This document shows, one piece after another, positions 1 through 8,500 of a stretch of 9,040 nt of DNA. The position numbers and the translations under genes were made by a program. A model generated the notes under the pieces. It saw nothing but the letters and a program-made list of their open reading frames with translations. It made no database searches and had not been told where the DNA came from. Positions within the stretch are counted from its first letter, which is position 1; each line of letters opens with the position of its first letter. Source of the DNA: Candidatus Omnitrophota bacterium (GTDB taxonomy: Bacteria; Omnitrophota; Gorgyraeia; Zapsychrales; Zapsychraceae); assembly GCA_029567025.1 (NCBI GenBank), contig JAKQLT010000163.1, positions 1-9,040 on the forward strand, read 5' to 3'.

Positions 1-1265
1 CAAAATCTGCGTATTTTCCCACATCTCTTCTTATATTAAGCGCACTCACTCCTAAAGATTATCAGATCAAGATTTCCAATCGAGATTTTTTGGGGCTTAA
101 GAAAAAAAAATTAAAAAGTGCCCTTGTCGGCATAACATGCATGACAAATAATGCGTATAAAGCGTATCGATTGGCGGATGAATATCGTCGGGCGGGAGCT
201 TTTGTTGTTATGGGCGGGCCTCATGTCACAGCGCTTCCGCAAGAAGCCTTGGAACATTGTGACAGCGTTGTTTTAGGTGAAGCAGAATCAGTGTGGCCAG
301 AGGTTATTAAAGATTTTGAAAGGGCATCTTTGAAAAATATTTATGAAGGAAAACCATTAGAAGATTTCTTCTCTCCTGTTTATCATTATTTCTTGAAATT
401 AAAACCTTCTTTTTTATGGCAGGCAGGTCTTCCTCTTTCGCGCGGATGTAAATATCATTGTGATTTTTGCGCGCGACCATCGTCATGGCCACGATATATT
501 AAAATAGACCAAGTGATTTCTTTAGTTTCTCAAATTAAAGCGTCTAATAAAATAGGTGCATGGTGGTTTCATGTGGCGCCGATAATTTTTTCTGATGATA
601 ATATTTTTTCGAATCCGGATTATGCTAAAGAGCTTTTTAGGGCGCTTATTCCTTTAGGCATTAAATGGGATTCCTCAAGTTCTATTGATATTGCTTTTGA
701 TGATGAAGCTTTAAGGCTGGCTAAACAAAGCGGTTGCAACACACTTTTTGTTGGTATAGAAACTATTTATCCTAAAGATTTTTCTAAAACAAATATTTCT
801 TTTATTCAATCTTCCGACGATTGTATTAAAGCCATTAAAAAAATCCAGTCTTATGGCATCAAAGTAATAGCTTCTTTTATTATCGGTTTAGATGAATATC
901 GGCATAAAGATTATTTTAAATTGATTTGGTTTATGCTGTGGCTTTTTATTAAAACGCGTATTTTTTTTATTTCTTTAACCATTTTAACGCCTTTTCCGGG
1001 CACGAAATTATTTAATCGTCTCAAAGAAGAACAGCGCATAGCATCTTTTGATTGGAGAAAATACAATTTGTTTTTTAACGTGGTTTATAGGCCTAAAAAT
1101 ATGCCTGCGTATGGTGTTTTTTCGTGGTTTATTTTGATCCGGATTTTTTCTTTATTTTTTTGTTCTTTAGGACTGTTTTATATCCTACTTTTATTTGGCT
1201 TTCCTGTTTTTGCCCTTATCCTTTTAGCCTTTCTTTTTATTAATAAAAATCCTAAAAAAGTATAG
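1..1265 (+). CDS. B12-binding domain radical SAM protein, 5' end cut by the window edge
   Basis: The frame is open from its first full codon at 3 to the TAG at 1263-1265. A TTG at 90 could be called a start, but the codons before it read as a typical B12-domain N-terminus (SLLILSALTPKDYQIKI), so the true start lies upstream. Seen in order: a cobalamin-binding-like domain with VVMGGPHVTALPQEA and VVLGEAE; the radical SAM cluster motif CKYHCDFC, with cysteine codons at 447, 459 and 468; FSDDNIF; SGCNTLFVGIE; ASFIIGLDE; LTPFPGTKLF; and YRPKNMP. This is the pattern of class B cobalamin-dependent radical SAM enzymes, which mostly methylate or rearrange unactivated carbons in lipids, pigments or natural products. 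The usual DxHxxG cobalamin ligand motif is not visible, as is common in this class. The C-terminus (about 1123-1245) is a run of aliphatic and Phe residues, likely one or two membrane helices, so the enzyme is probably tethered to the inner membrane and may act on a lipid. The substrate cannot be told. The family call is firm; the membrane role is inferred. Confidence 0.9.
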   Translation, partial: KSAYFPTSLLILSALTPKDYQIKISNRDFLGLKKKKLKSALVGITCMTNNAYKAYRLADEYRRAGAFVVMGGPHVTALPQEALEHCDSVVLGEAESVWPEVIKDFERASLKNIYEGKPLEDFFSPVYHYFLKLKPSFLWQAGLPLSRGCKYHCDFCARPSSWPRYIKIDQVISLVSQIKASNKIGAWWFHVAPIIFSDDNIFSNPDYAKELFRALIPLGIKWDSSSSIDIAFDDEALRLAKQSGCNTLFVGIETIYPKDFSKTNISFIQSSDDCIKAIKKIQSYGIKVIASFIIGLDEYRHKDYFKLIWFMLWLFIKTRIFFISLTILTPFPGTKLFNRLKEEQRIASFDWRKYNLFFNVVYRPKNMPAYGVFSWFILIRIFSLFFCSLGLFYILLLFGFPVFALILLAFLFINKNPKKV

Positions 1266-1800
1266 TAGTTTATCCGTATTTATTTTGAAAAATTTTTTCG
1301 AGATTTTTTTGCGGAGTGCTTATTCATGACCACACTTAGAATCAAAGTTTAATGGGCAGTTCTTCCTTCTTTGTGACAAATAAGTAATTTCTAAGGTTTA
1401 TTAAAAAAGAATTACTACGAATTTTAAGAACAGGAACTCTTCAGTATGGATTTATAACAAGCAAGAAAGAAAATAAAAACAATTATTTTAGTTGTGATGC
1501 GGTTATGTTTTTTTGTATTCTCTTAAGATAAACACAAGTGCTTACTGGCGGCGATAGATTTATTAATCCAGCAGCTGTTTTAGCCGTTTTTAGTAATTTT
1601 ATATGTGGAGTTTGCTGATTGGGAAGAAAAATGGTATTTTTTGAGTTGATTTGTTATTCCTTTTTGAGCAATATTTCCTGAAGGAGATATAATTTTAACA
1701 TTTGTTTTTGAAATTTGATGCTATTGGGATCTTATAAATACGATTGGAGTATTATGGTTTTCATAAAAATATACAAAGATGTTATCATAGAAATTGTGGT

Positions 1801-1911
1801 ATCTATTTTGTTATATTTTTTGTCCAATCTGGATAAATTGACGGTTTTTATAGCTTTTTAATCTATTTTGTTAATATTTTTACAAATTATTTAATAAATA
1901 ATGTCCAATCT
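1801..1911 (+). repeat. Interleaved short direct repeats in the spacer
   Basis: The 13-mer ATCTATTTTGTTA occurs at 1801-1813 and 1861-1873. The word TGTCCAATCT occurs at 1821-1830 and 1902-1911. The two pairs have different offsets (60 and 81 bases), so this is not one simple duplicated block unless there were later indels. A longer word, AAATAATGTCCAA, is shared by 1896-1908 and 2104-2116. The TGTCCAA core includes C and G bases in a region poor in them, which makes pure chance less likely. No function is assigned; protein-binding sites or remnants of a duplicated element are possible. Confidence 0.5.
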
Positions 1912-1920
1912 CGTTTTATA

Positions 1921-1937
1921 ATAGAATGCCATTCTAT
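1921..1937. repeat. 17-base inverted repeat, ATAGAAT-gcc-ATTCTAT
   Basis: The arms ATAGAAT (1921-1927) and ATTCTAT (1931-1937) are perfect, and the central base can be treated as the axis of a 17-base dyad. Two more pairs form beyond one mismatch. A TATAAT box lies at 1917-1922, overlapping the left arm, and another at 1935-1940. It could be an operator or a small hairpin. No T-run follows directly, so a terminator is unlikely. Confidence 0.55.
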
Positions 1938-2086
1938 AATCTTTTGCGTTTCTACATATAGATTCTAAAAGTTCATATTTTTTATTGCTGAAAATGATTT
2001 CTGATTTTATTGTTCTTAAGAGATGATTTATGCAAAGTCTATACATTTTATAAATTTAATATAGAAATAAGATTAAAAAACATTTT

Positions 2087-2147
2087 TGTCATATTTGGAA
2101 CAAAAATAATGTCCAAAGTGATAAAACTTGCGTAAAATGTCATATTT
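2087..2147. repeat. Direct and inverted repeats around TTTGGA/TCCAAA
   Basis: TGTCATATTT occurs at 2087-2096 and again at 2138-2147, 51 bases apart. Between them TTTGGA (2094-2099) and TCCAAA (2112-2117) form a perfect 6-base inverted repeat with a 12-base loop. CAAAAATAATG (2101-2111) and CATATTTTTG (2141-2150) are also nearly complementary. The elements are packed into about 65 bases. This could be the folded part of a leader or small RNA, or operator sites; composition alone will create some of it. Confidence 0.4.
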
Positions 2148-2302
2148 TTGCATTAAAACATGATTTTTTAAAATTTTTTGTGCTTTTTTGACAAGATTTA
2201 TAGATTTTTTCTCGAAAGCATTATTTGGAAATAAATTTTTTGGATAAAATACCGATCATTTTATCTCGACGATAAATTTTCTAATATTTTACGAAACCTC
2301 CA

Positions 2303-2330
2303 TTGACAAATGGATTTTATGTATTATATT
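2303..2330 (+). promoter_or_regulatory. Candidate sigma-70 promoter with dyad over the -35 box
   Basis: A perfect TTGACA (2303-2308) is followed after 16 bases by TATATT (2325-2330). The -35 box lies within the inverted repeat CCATT-gaca-AATGG (2300-2313), which could be an operator or chance. A transcript from here would start near 2337 and carry a leader of about 210 bases before the giant gene, passing through the hairpin at 2405. AT-rich DNA produces -10-like boxes freely; the exact -35 is the stronger part of the call. Confidence 0.4.
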
Positions 2331-2334
2331 TAAT

Positions 2335-2350
2335 ATATTATATATAATAT
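2335..2350. repeat. 16-base perfect palindrome ATATTATATATAATAT
   Basis: The sequence is a perfect self-complementary dyad just downstream of the TTGACA promoter candidate, about where its transcript would begin. It consists only of A and T, in a region where such palindromes arise easily, so regulatory meaning is uncertain. Confidence 0.35.
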
Positions 2351-2404
2351 TTTTAAATAAAAAACGTTTTCTTTATGTCTCTTGTTTTATCAATAAAAAT
2401 TTCT

Positions 2405-2426
2405 CGACGGAAAAAGTCGTTTTTTT
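2405..2426 (+). terminator. Weak hairpin plus T-run, possible leader terminator/attenuator
   Basis: CGAC (2405-2408) pairs with GTCG (2416-2419) across a 7-base loop, followed at once by seven Ts (2420-2426). A 4-bp stem is short for an intrinsic terminator. If real, it would end transcripts from the 2303 promoter before the giant gene, leaving the gene-proximal promoter to drive it. Confidence 0.25.
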
Positions 2427-2512
2427 CAAAAATTTTTTAAAAAATGTTTGTGATAAGCATAAAACTCCTTGCAAATAAACAACTTAGAATAAAATATTTT
2501 TCAGCCTGCCGT

Positions 2513-2546
2513 TTGCCCTATATATATAATATGTTATACTTCCAAT
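2513..2546 (+). promoter_or_regulatory. Extended -10 promoter abutting the ATG; leaderless start likely
   Basis: TTGCCC (2513-2518), a 16-base spacer and TGT-TATACT (2532-2540) make an extended -10 promoter. Only six bases (2541-2546) separate the -10 box from the ATG at 2547, so RNA synthesis would begin at or within a base or two of the start codon. No purine-rich Shine-Dalgarno sequence lies upstream of the ATG, which agrees with leaderless translation. A TATAAT at 2525-2530 is an alternative -10 but lacks a matching -35. Confidence 0.45.
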
Positions 2547-5500
2547 ATGACCAAAGATACAGTTAATCCTAATCCGGAAGAATCAAAAGAAATGGCTGAA
2601 GCTGTTATTTTGCCTTCTGACGCCGCTTTTGAGATTTTGCCTGAAGATAAGGCGAAATTATCTGAATTATCCGATGAGGATTGCCGTATTTTACATATAA
2701 AAAATGGTGAAAATCCTTCCGAAAATAGCGATGATTCTTCGTTTGTTCCTCAAATTCCGCAAGACCAATTTTCCGATGAAGCCCAAAAAGATTTTGTAAG
2801 CGCCGATAAAATAAATAGCGAATTTGTCGTTCTTCCTGGCGAGAGAATTCCGGCGGATAATTTTATGAGCCGGTTTAAACTTTGGATGCGCACGGTCAGC
2901 ATTGCTGTTTTATTAACTTTTGTGCCCCAGCAAATCAGCTGGGCTTTTTCATATAATCCGCTTGTTTTGTGGAAAAATAAGGCGTCTATCGCGGATCAAT
3001 ATTTAGGCGATGGCGTAACTGCCTCAAAAGCCGAGGAAATGAATCAGGATGATTTATCGGCGTTACGTATTTCTGAAAGCGTCAGGCATTTCTTAGATCA
3101 GATAAAAGATAAACCAGATAATACCCGCGTTCAATTACAGCTTCCTAATCCGCATCCGTCAAAACTCGTGCGCGAAAATCAATATCATATTCTTATTGAT
3201 ACAGGTATTAAATTTGATAATGCGCGCATTGAAGAAATTTCTTCATGGTTAAGAAAATCTGATATTCATCCGTTAAACTGCGCGGTTTATGCCTTAAAAG
3301 ATTTACTCTCTTCTTATAAAATAAATTTTTCTTTAGAAGAAGTCTCCGTGATGTCTTTGCTTGTAGACTTAATGAACGACATTGTCCGCCCCGGCGATCC
3401 GAAACTCAAGACTTCTCTTTATTCATTGAATAAAATCGTTTCGGCTTACGGCTTAAATTTGAAATCCGCGAAATTGGCCCCGCATGAAATTCTTAAACTT
3501 AAAACGCCGTTTTTAGCCAGCTTTGAAGATGAACATTTTGTGTTTGTCGAAAAAGTCACGGAAAGCGAAGTGCATTATACCGATATCGGCAAAAAACAAA
3601 TCGCGTCTTTTGAGGAATTTGTCGCTGAAGCCACCGGTTTTGTCCTCGCGCCGGATTTAGATACACAAAAAGAAATTTCTTTTGAAGCTGTTCCCGATGC
3701 CATGCAGGCGTTTGTCTGGGGGTCGAAGTGGGAAGATATGTCAGATCAATTGCCAGGACTTGTAGGCTGGGATGAAATAGCTATCAATGTTGGTATTCAG
3801 ATAGTATGTGCTCTTTTGCCAGTCGGGCTTAATCAAATTGGTTTTTTAAAGCCTTTATTTGAAGGTGCGACTATGATGAAAGCCATTGTTGGTTTTTCTA
3901 TGGCTTTATCTGCGGCACAATTTTCTAATGCTTTGGCAACGGCTTGCGTTTTAGCAGGAAAATGTGATGAATCTATGGCCATGGTTTTAGCGCAGACACT
4001 TTCCATAGCTATTTCTATGGGAGCGAGTTTTGCTATGAGCGGGACTTCTACTGCCGCGGCTCAATCTGCAGGAGAAACAGCTGGAAATAGTGCTGGAACA
4101 TTGGCTGCCACTACAACTCCTAGTGAGTTACCTGTTGGATTTGAAGGTCCAAGCTTGAATCAATTTAATGCTTATAATTCAGCTTATGCTTCAGCTTATA
4201 CATCTGCTGTTAATGCTTCTGCTTTTAATAGTTTTATGAAAGGTTTTTTGATTGGAATTCCTTTAGGATTTGTTAAAGTTCAAATAATGAATTGGTTAAA
4301 TGATCAAGTTTTTGCAGATTGGACCCCGGATAGTAAGCTTGGAAAAACTTTTAAAGGAATGGTTGTTTCTCTTTTGTCAGACATAATCATGTCTCAAGGA
4401 GCAGTTGCGATTGATAATGGCATTTTAGGAGGTAATAACACTATTGGTCAATATCTTGGAGTTGAGTCGACAAGTTTAACGACGCGTCCTCCAATAACTT
4501 TGCAATCAATTTGGGTAAGTATCAAATCTTTTTGTGTCAATGCGTGGCCTTGGATTAAAAGAACAGCTGTTTCAATTTATAATGGTGCAATATCTTTTTG
4601 CGTTAATGCATGGAAATGGATAGAAAAAACAGCCATAGCTTTTTATAATAGTTGTAAAAATTTTCTTACTTCTTGTTATGAAAATAGAAATTGGTTGACA
4701 GGAACGGGCTATTTATTGGCAAGGCCTTTTGTTGCCTCTTGGAATTTTATTGCTAAGCTTTCGGTCTCATTTTGGAATAAAGGAATCAAACAGGCATTTT
4801 TGAAGGATTTTGTTCAAGATTCTTATAAAGATCGAGGAGCGTTTAAAGGAACTTTTGTTTTAATCGGAAGAATGGCCAATTTTACAGTAACTATTATTCC
4901 AAGAACTATCAATTGGCTTGATAAAAACACCCTTAATATTGGAGGATGGTTTAAACAAGATGTTAAGCCGTGGGCTTTAAAGACAATAAAGGCTATTGAT
5001 AAAAGCAATAATTTTCTTGTCAGGATTTTCTTGAATAATGATATTTTAAGCGCCAAGACCTTGTTTCTTACTGTTCGTTTGACATTAAAACAACATCAAT
5101 TTTTTAGAAAATCATTTGGTCTTTTTGTTCGATGGGTATTTTCAGAACAAGAAAAGTATATATTTGGCAAGAAAATAAATAATCTTTTTGGAATTGAGGT
5201 AGACGAAGATTCTATGTTGTCTGAGGCTATTGGGGAAGGCGCGGGATTGCTTTATGATAATTTTTCATATCAAGGTTTCTTAAGAACTGAGAATAAGAAT
5301 TTGTTGGCTTTAGATACGATGAAGACCATGGGTAGTATAGGCATGGGTTTATTGACGGGATATTTAATGGATAAGGTCGAAGATAAATATAATAATAATC
5401 GTTTAAAGCTTTTTTATCGTCGATTAAATGAGGTTGTTTTAGGAAGTTTGATGCAGACCGCTGCCGCAGGCTTTACTTACCTTTTAGTTCTTCCTGAGCG

Positions 5501-8500
5501 AGAAAGACAAGCTCTATTTTTAGCTAAAGAAGCGATGACCAAAGAAAAGTTCAGAACCCAGGGCCTTTTAGATGAGCAGAATAATATCGTTGTTTCGCAA
5601 TTAACCGATGATCAAAAGGCAAGATTAGGCATCACAGGTAATGAAAATATTAGTTACGATAATTTTATTGAAAGAGAAGGATCTCAAGATGTTGTTAATC
5701 AGATTTTTCTTAAGAAATTGGGAGTATTAGACGCTGATAATAATATTTTGGTTGCACGATTAAGCGAGGAGCAAAAGACGCAATTAGGCATTACAGGTAC
5801 TGAAAATATTAGTTACGATAATTTTATGCAGAAACAAGGAGCGAATAAAATATTAAATGAAATAGTTTATACGCAAGCGGTGGTTCAATTTGAAGGTCTT
5901 TTAGCAACGCAATATAAGGTGGCGTATGTAGTGGCTCAAAGACAAGCGCGAGCCTTAGCAGAACAAAAGGCCGAAGGAGAAACATTTAAGACTGATAGAG
6001 AAAAAGAAGAATTTATTGCGGAATATGTTAAAAAAGAAACACCGCGATTGTTTTCTATAAATATGCAGAAGATTAATGATGCTTTAGTTAATCTTTATTC
6101 ATCTGAAGGCCAGGCTTTTGTGGAAAATAATATTGATCAAAATGATCATATTCAAGGAAAAACAAGGACTCAATTAAAAGAATATTTTACAAAAGATATG
6201 TCTTTAGCCGGTTGGTGGGCGAATTTAAATAAAACGCATGATCAAATTAAGCAAGATATGGATAAAATCTTTTTAGAAATTTTTGATGGCCAAACAAGCA
6301 GTGAAATTTTAACAGGTTCTGAGAATAATGAAAATCTTGATAATAGGGCTATTAAATATGCTCAAAATCTTAGATTAGAATCTCAAAAAGTTTTTGAAAC
6401 TTTTGCTGAAATTTTAATGACGCCGTTAATTAAAGCTTCTCATAATTATATTACTTTAAATGGCGCTACGGATTTTCTTATGGGGAAAAAATCTTTAGTT
6501 TCATCGGACAACCCTAATGTGGATGTTACAAAATTATCTGGAGTGGAACAATGGAGCTTAGCTTTATTTAATTTGGGCCATGTTGCGGATCAAATAAATA
6601 ATTTAAGCGGTTGGACCTATGAACGTGTAGCGCAACTTAAAAAACAGAATGCAGAATTAGAGAAGGAAATGAGGGCTGATAACGCGGAATCTGATAAGCC
6701 GATACCAGAGGATCTTTTAAATGCAGAGATAGCAAAACAAAAAGTTTTGATGCTTTATAAGATTATGGAACCTTCTATTATGATTCAGCATGCGTTAATA
6801 GATTTGGCAAATTCTTCATTAGGTTCTACTCTTCAAAATGTCCAAACTAATCCGTTTATGGGAACTTTAGATTATACAATTTATGGAATGAGTCGTTTGA
6901 CTAATAAATTAGGTCATGCTTTAGGGGCAGAAGATGATATAGGCACTGAAGCTATACAAAATACATGGCAAATATTATTCGGGCAAGATTCAAAATATTT
7001 TATGTATAAGAAAAATTCAAAATTAGGAAAGAACAATGTTTTTATGATTTCTGAATTTTTTAATACGAAACTAAATCGCACTCCGGGGCAAAATAATGGA
7101 GGAGATGCGGCAACACAATGGGTTGGTCAAACTGCTGATTTGGGTAATTTATCGTTAATGAATGAACAGCAGGTTATTAAATATTCTAAAGACAATGTTA
7201 TTTCTCGTTCAGCGATTTTTAATAGGATTAGTTCTATTGAGCAGACTATAAAAGCAAATGAAGAAAGAATAGCAGAAATAGGAACAGCAACCACTCCAGA
7301 ACAACAGCGAGAAAAAGAAGCATTGAGTCGTAATAATAAGATATTGCAAACTGAAAACGCCACGCTTCGTTCTCATCTTGAGAACAATATTTTTGTTTCT
7401 GCTGATCAGGTGATTAGTTTAAGAAATAATAACTATAGAATAGAAAACATAGATAAAGATTTATTGAAACAAGATATTTCTGCTGAACAAAGAACAGCTC
7501 TTATACAAGAGAAGGAAGGGCTTCTGGCGGCCAATAGGAATATTTATAAAGATGCTTTAGGCCTTTCTCATCCTACGTTATTAAGTTTGACGGAAAATGA
7601 ACTTGAAATAAATAGTATCAATGATCAATTGGCCAACAATACTCTTAGCGCAGAAGAAAGAAGCGATTTTGAGCAGAAAAAGAATAATTTGATCGGCGAG
7701 AATAATTTATTCTTAAAAAGTTTAGATGCGCACATAAATCTTTTAGCTTTAAAGCCTTCCGAAGGAAACGAGACGATTGATATTTCCAGCATGTCGCAAT
7801 ATACAAAAAATCTTAATGGATTTTCTTTAAGAAGCATTATGTTGCAAAATGCGAATGGACACAATATTCTTTTAGGAAAAAAGATTCCTAAAAAAGAAGA
7901 TATTCAGAAAATCATAATAAATGGTGAAACAGAGTGGACATTAAAGGACGGATTAAACCCGGATGATTTTTTAAGCCCGAACGATGTTTTTATTTTTTCT
8001 GATGATAGGACCGAAATTGTTGGAACAAGAATTAACGGCGCGACGCAATTAGTTTTAGGCGGATTAAACGCTCAAGAATTACAAAATCAATCTGAAACAT
8101 TGAATGTTAATATCAATATTGGCCAATATGAATTATCCGGCGGAAATGTTGTTAATCTTTCTTTTTCTCGTCAAGCGGGTCAATCAACACGTTTAGCTGG
8201 TCAAGATGTGTCTTTCTCTGACGCGTGGTTAACAACCCGTCAAGATTGGAATTTTGCCACTCCTTCCTTAATAACCACAACAGTTTTAGGTGGGACTAAT
8301 GAAGGAAATCAATACCGCGCGTTTATACGGTCTTTAGGTCCTAAAGGCGAATTAGATTCGATGTCCTGGAGCGTTGATTCTATTATATATCTTAATGGAA
8401 AATCTCGCGTTGAAGGAAAACCAGATTATGCTTTCCTTAAAGGAAGTATTGTGGCGAATCGCGATGTTACACAAAGTGTCAATGCCCTTGATTCTTATTT

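Larger units (their letters stand above)
1266..2546. other. AT-rich intergenic region, 1.28 kb, no convincing gene
   Basis: Sampled 60-base lines have about 13-23% GC, clearly below both flanking genes. Both strands break into short frames with frequent stops. No tRNA-like T-loop, CRISPR pattern or known riboswitch core was recognised. What it does hold: repeated 10-13 base words (1801-2147), three short inverted repeats, a TTGACA promoter candidate at 2303, a weak hairpin with a T-run at 2405-2426, and an extended -10 promoter just before the giant gene. The hexamer TCTCGA (either strand) occurs at 1298, 2210, 2264 and 2402, more often than such a base composition would predict. Short open stretches between about 1388 and 1861 might be remains of a decayed gene. 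The length and the cluster of signals in its last 350 bases fit a regulatory upstream region of the giant gene. Confidence 0.7.

Noticed and set aside
90..92. TTG as start codon of the radical SAM gene
   Set aside because: Codons 3-89 are open and match the expected N-terminal pattern of the B12-binding domain, so the gene begins before the window.
307..492. Minus-strand frame of 61 codons
   Set aside because: It lies inside the radical SAM gene over its conserved motifs; an antisense shadow with no ribosome site or family resemblance.
1291..1310. Terminator after the radical SAM gene
   Set aside because: Two T-runs follow the stop codon but I could not form a stable stem before either of them.
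1326..1352. Eight-codon frame MTTLRIKV with GGAG nine bases ahead
   Set aside because: Spacing is good for a ribosome site, but the peptide is very short, has no regulatory codon run and no nearby gene to serve as leader; probably chance.
1547..1600. Aquaporin-like GGDRFINPAAVLAVF string
   Set aside because: The match is limited to a few residues; the frame closes at 1616-1618 and the neighbouring frames show no second NPA motif or membrane-helix pattern.
1718..1861. 47-codon plus-strand frame with one apolar helix
   Set aside because: No Shine-Dalgarno, composition as the surrounding spacer, no recognisable family; kept only as part of the decayed-gene observation.
1266..2546. CRISPR array, tRNA or insertion sequence in the spacer
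   Set aside because: Repeats are too short and unevenly spaced for CRISPR, no T-loop or cloverleaf was found, and there is no transposase frame or paired terminal repeats.
4823..5056. Minus-strand frame of 77 codons
   Set aside because: Fully inside the giant gene; the hydrophobic look comes from the reverse complement of Lys/Asn/Ile-rich codons.
7127..7864. Minus-strand frames at 7127-7363 and 7625-7864
   Set aside because: Both are antisense to the coiled-coil and following coding region; no independent support.
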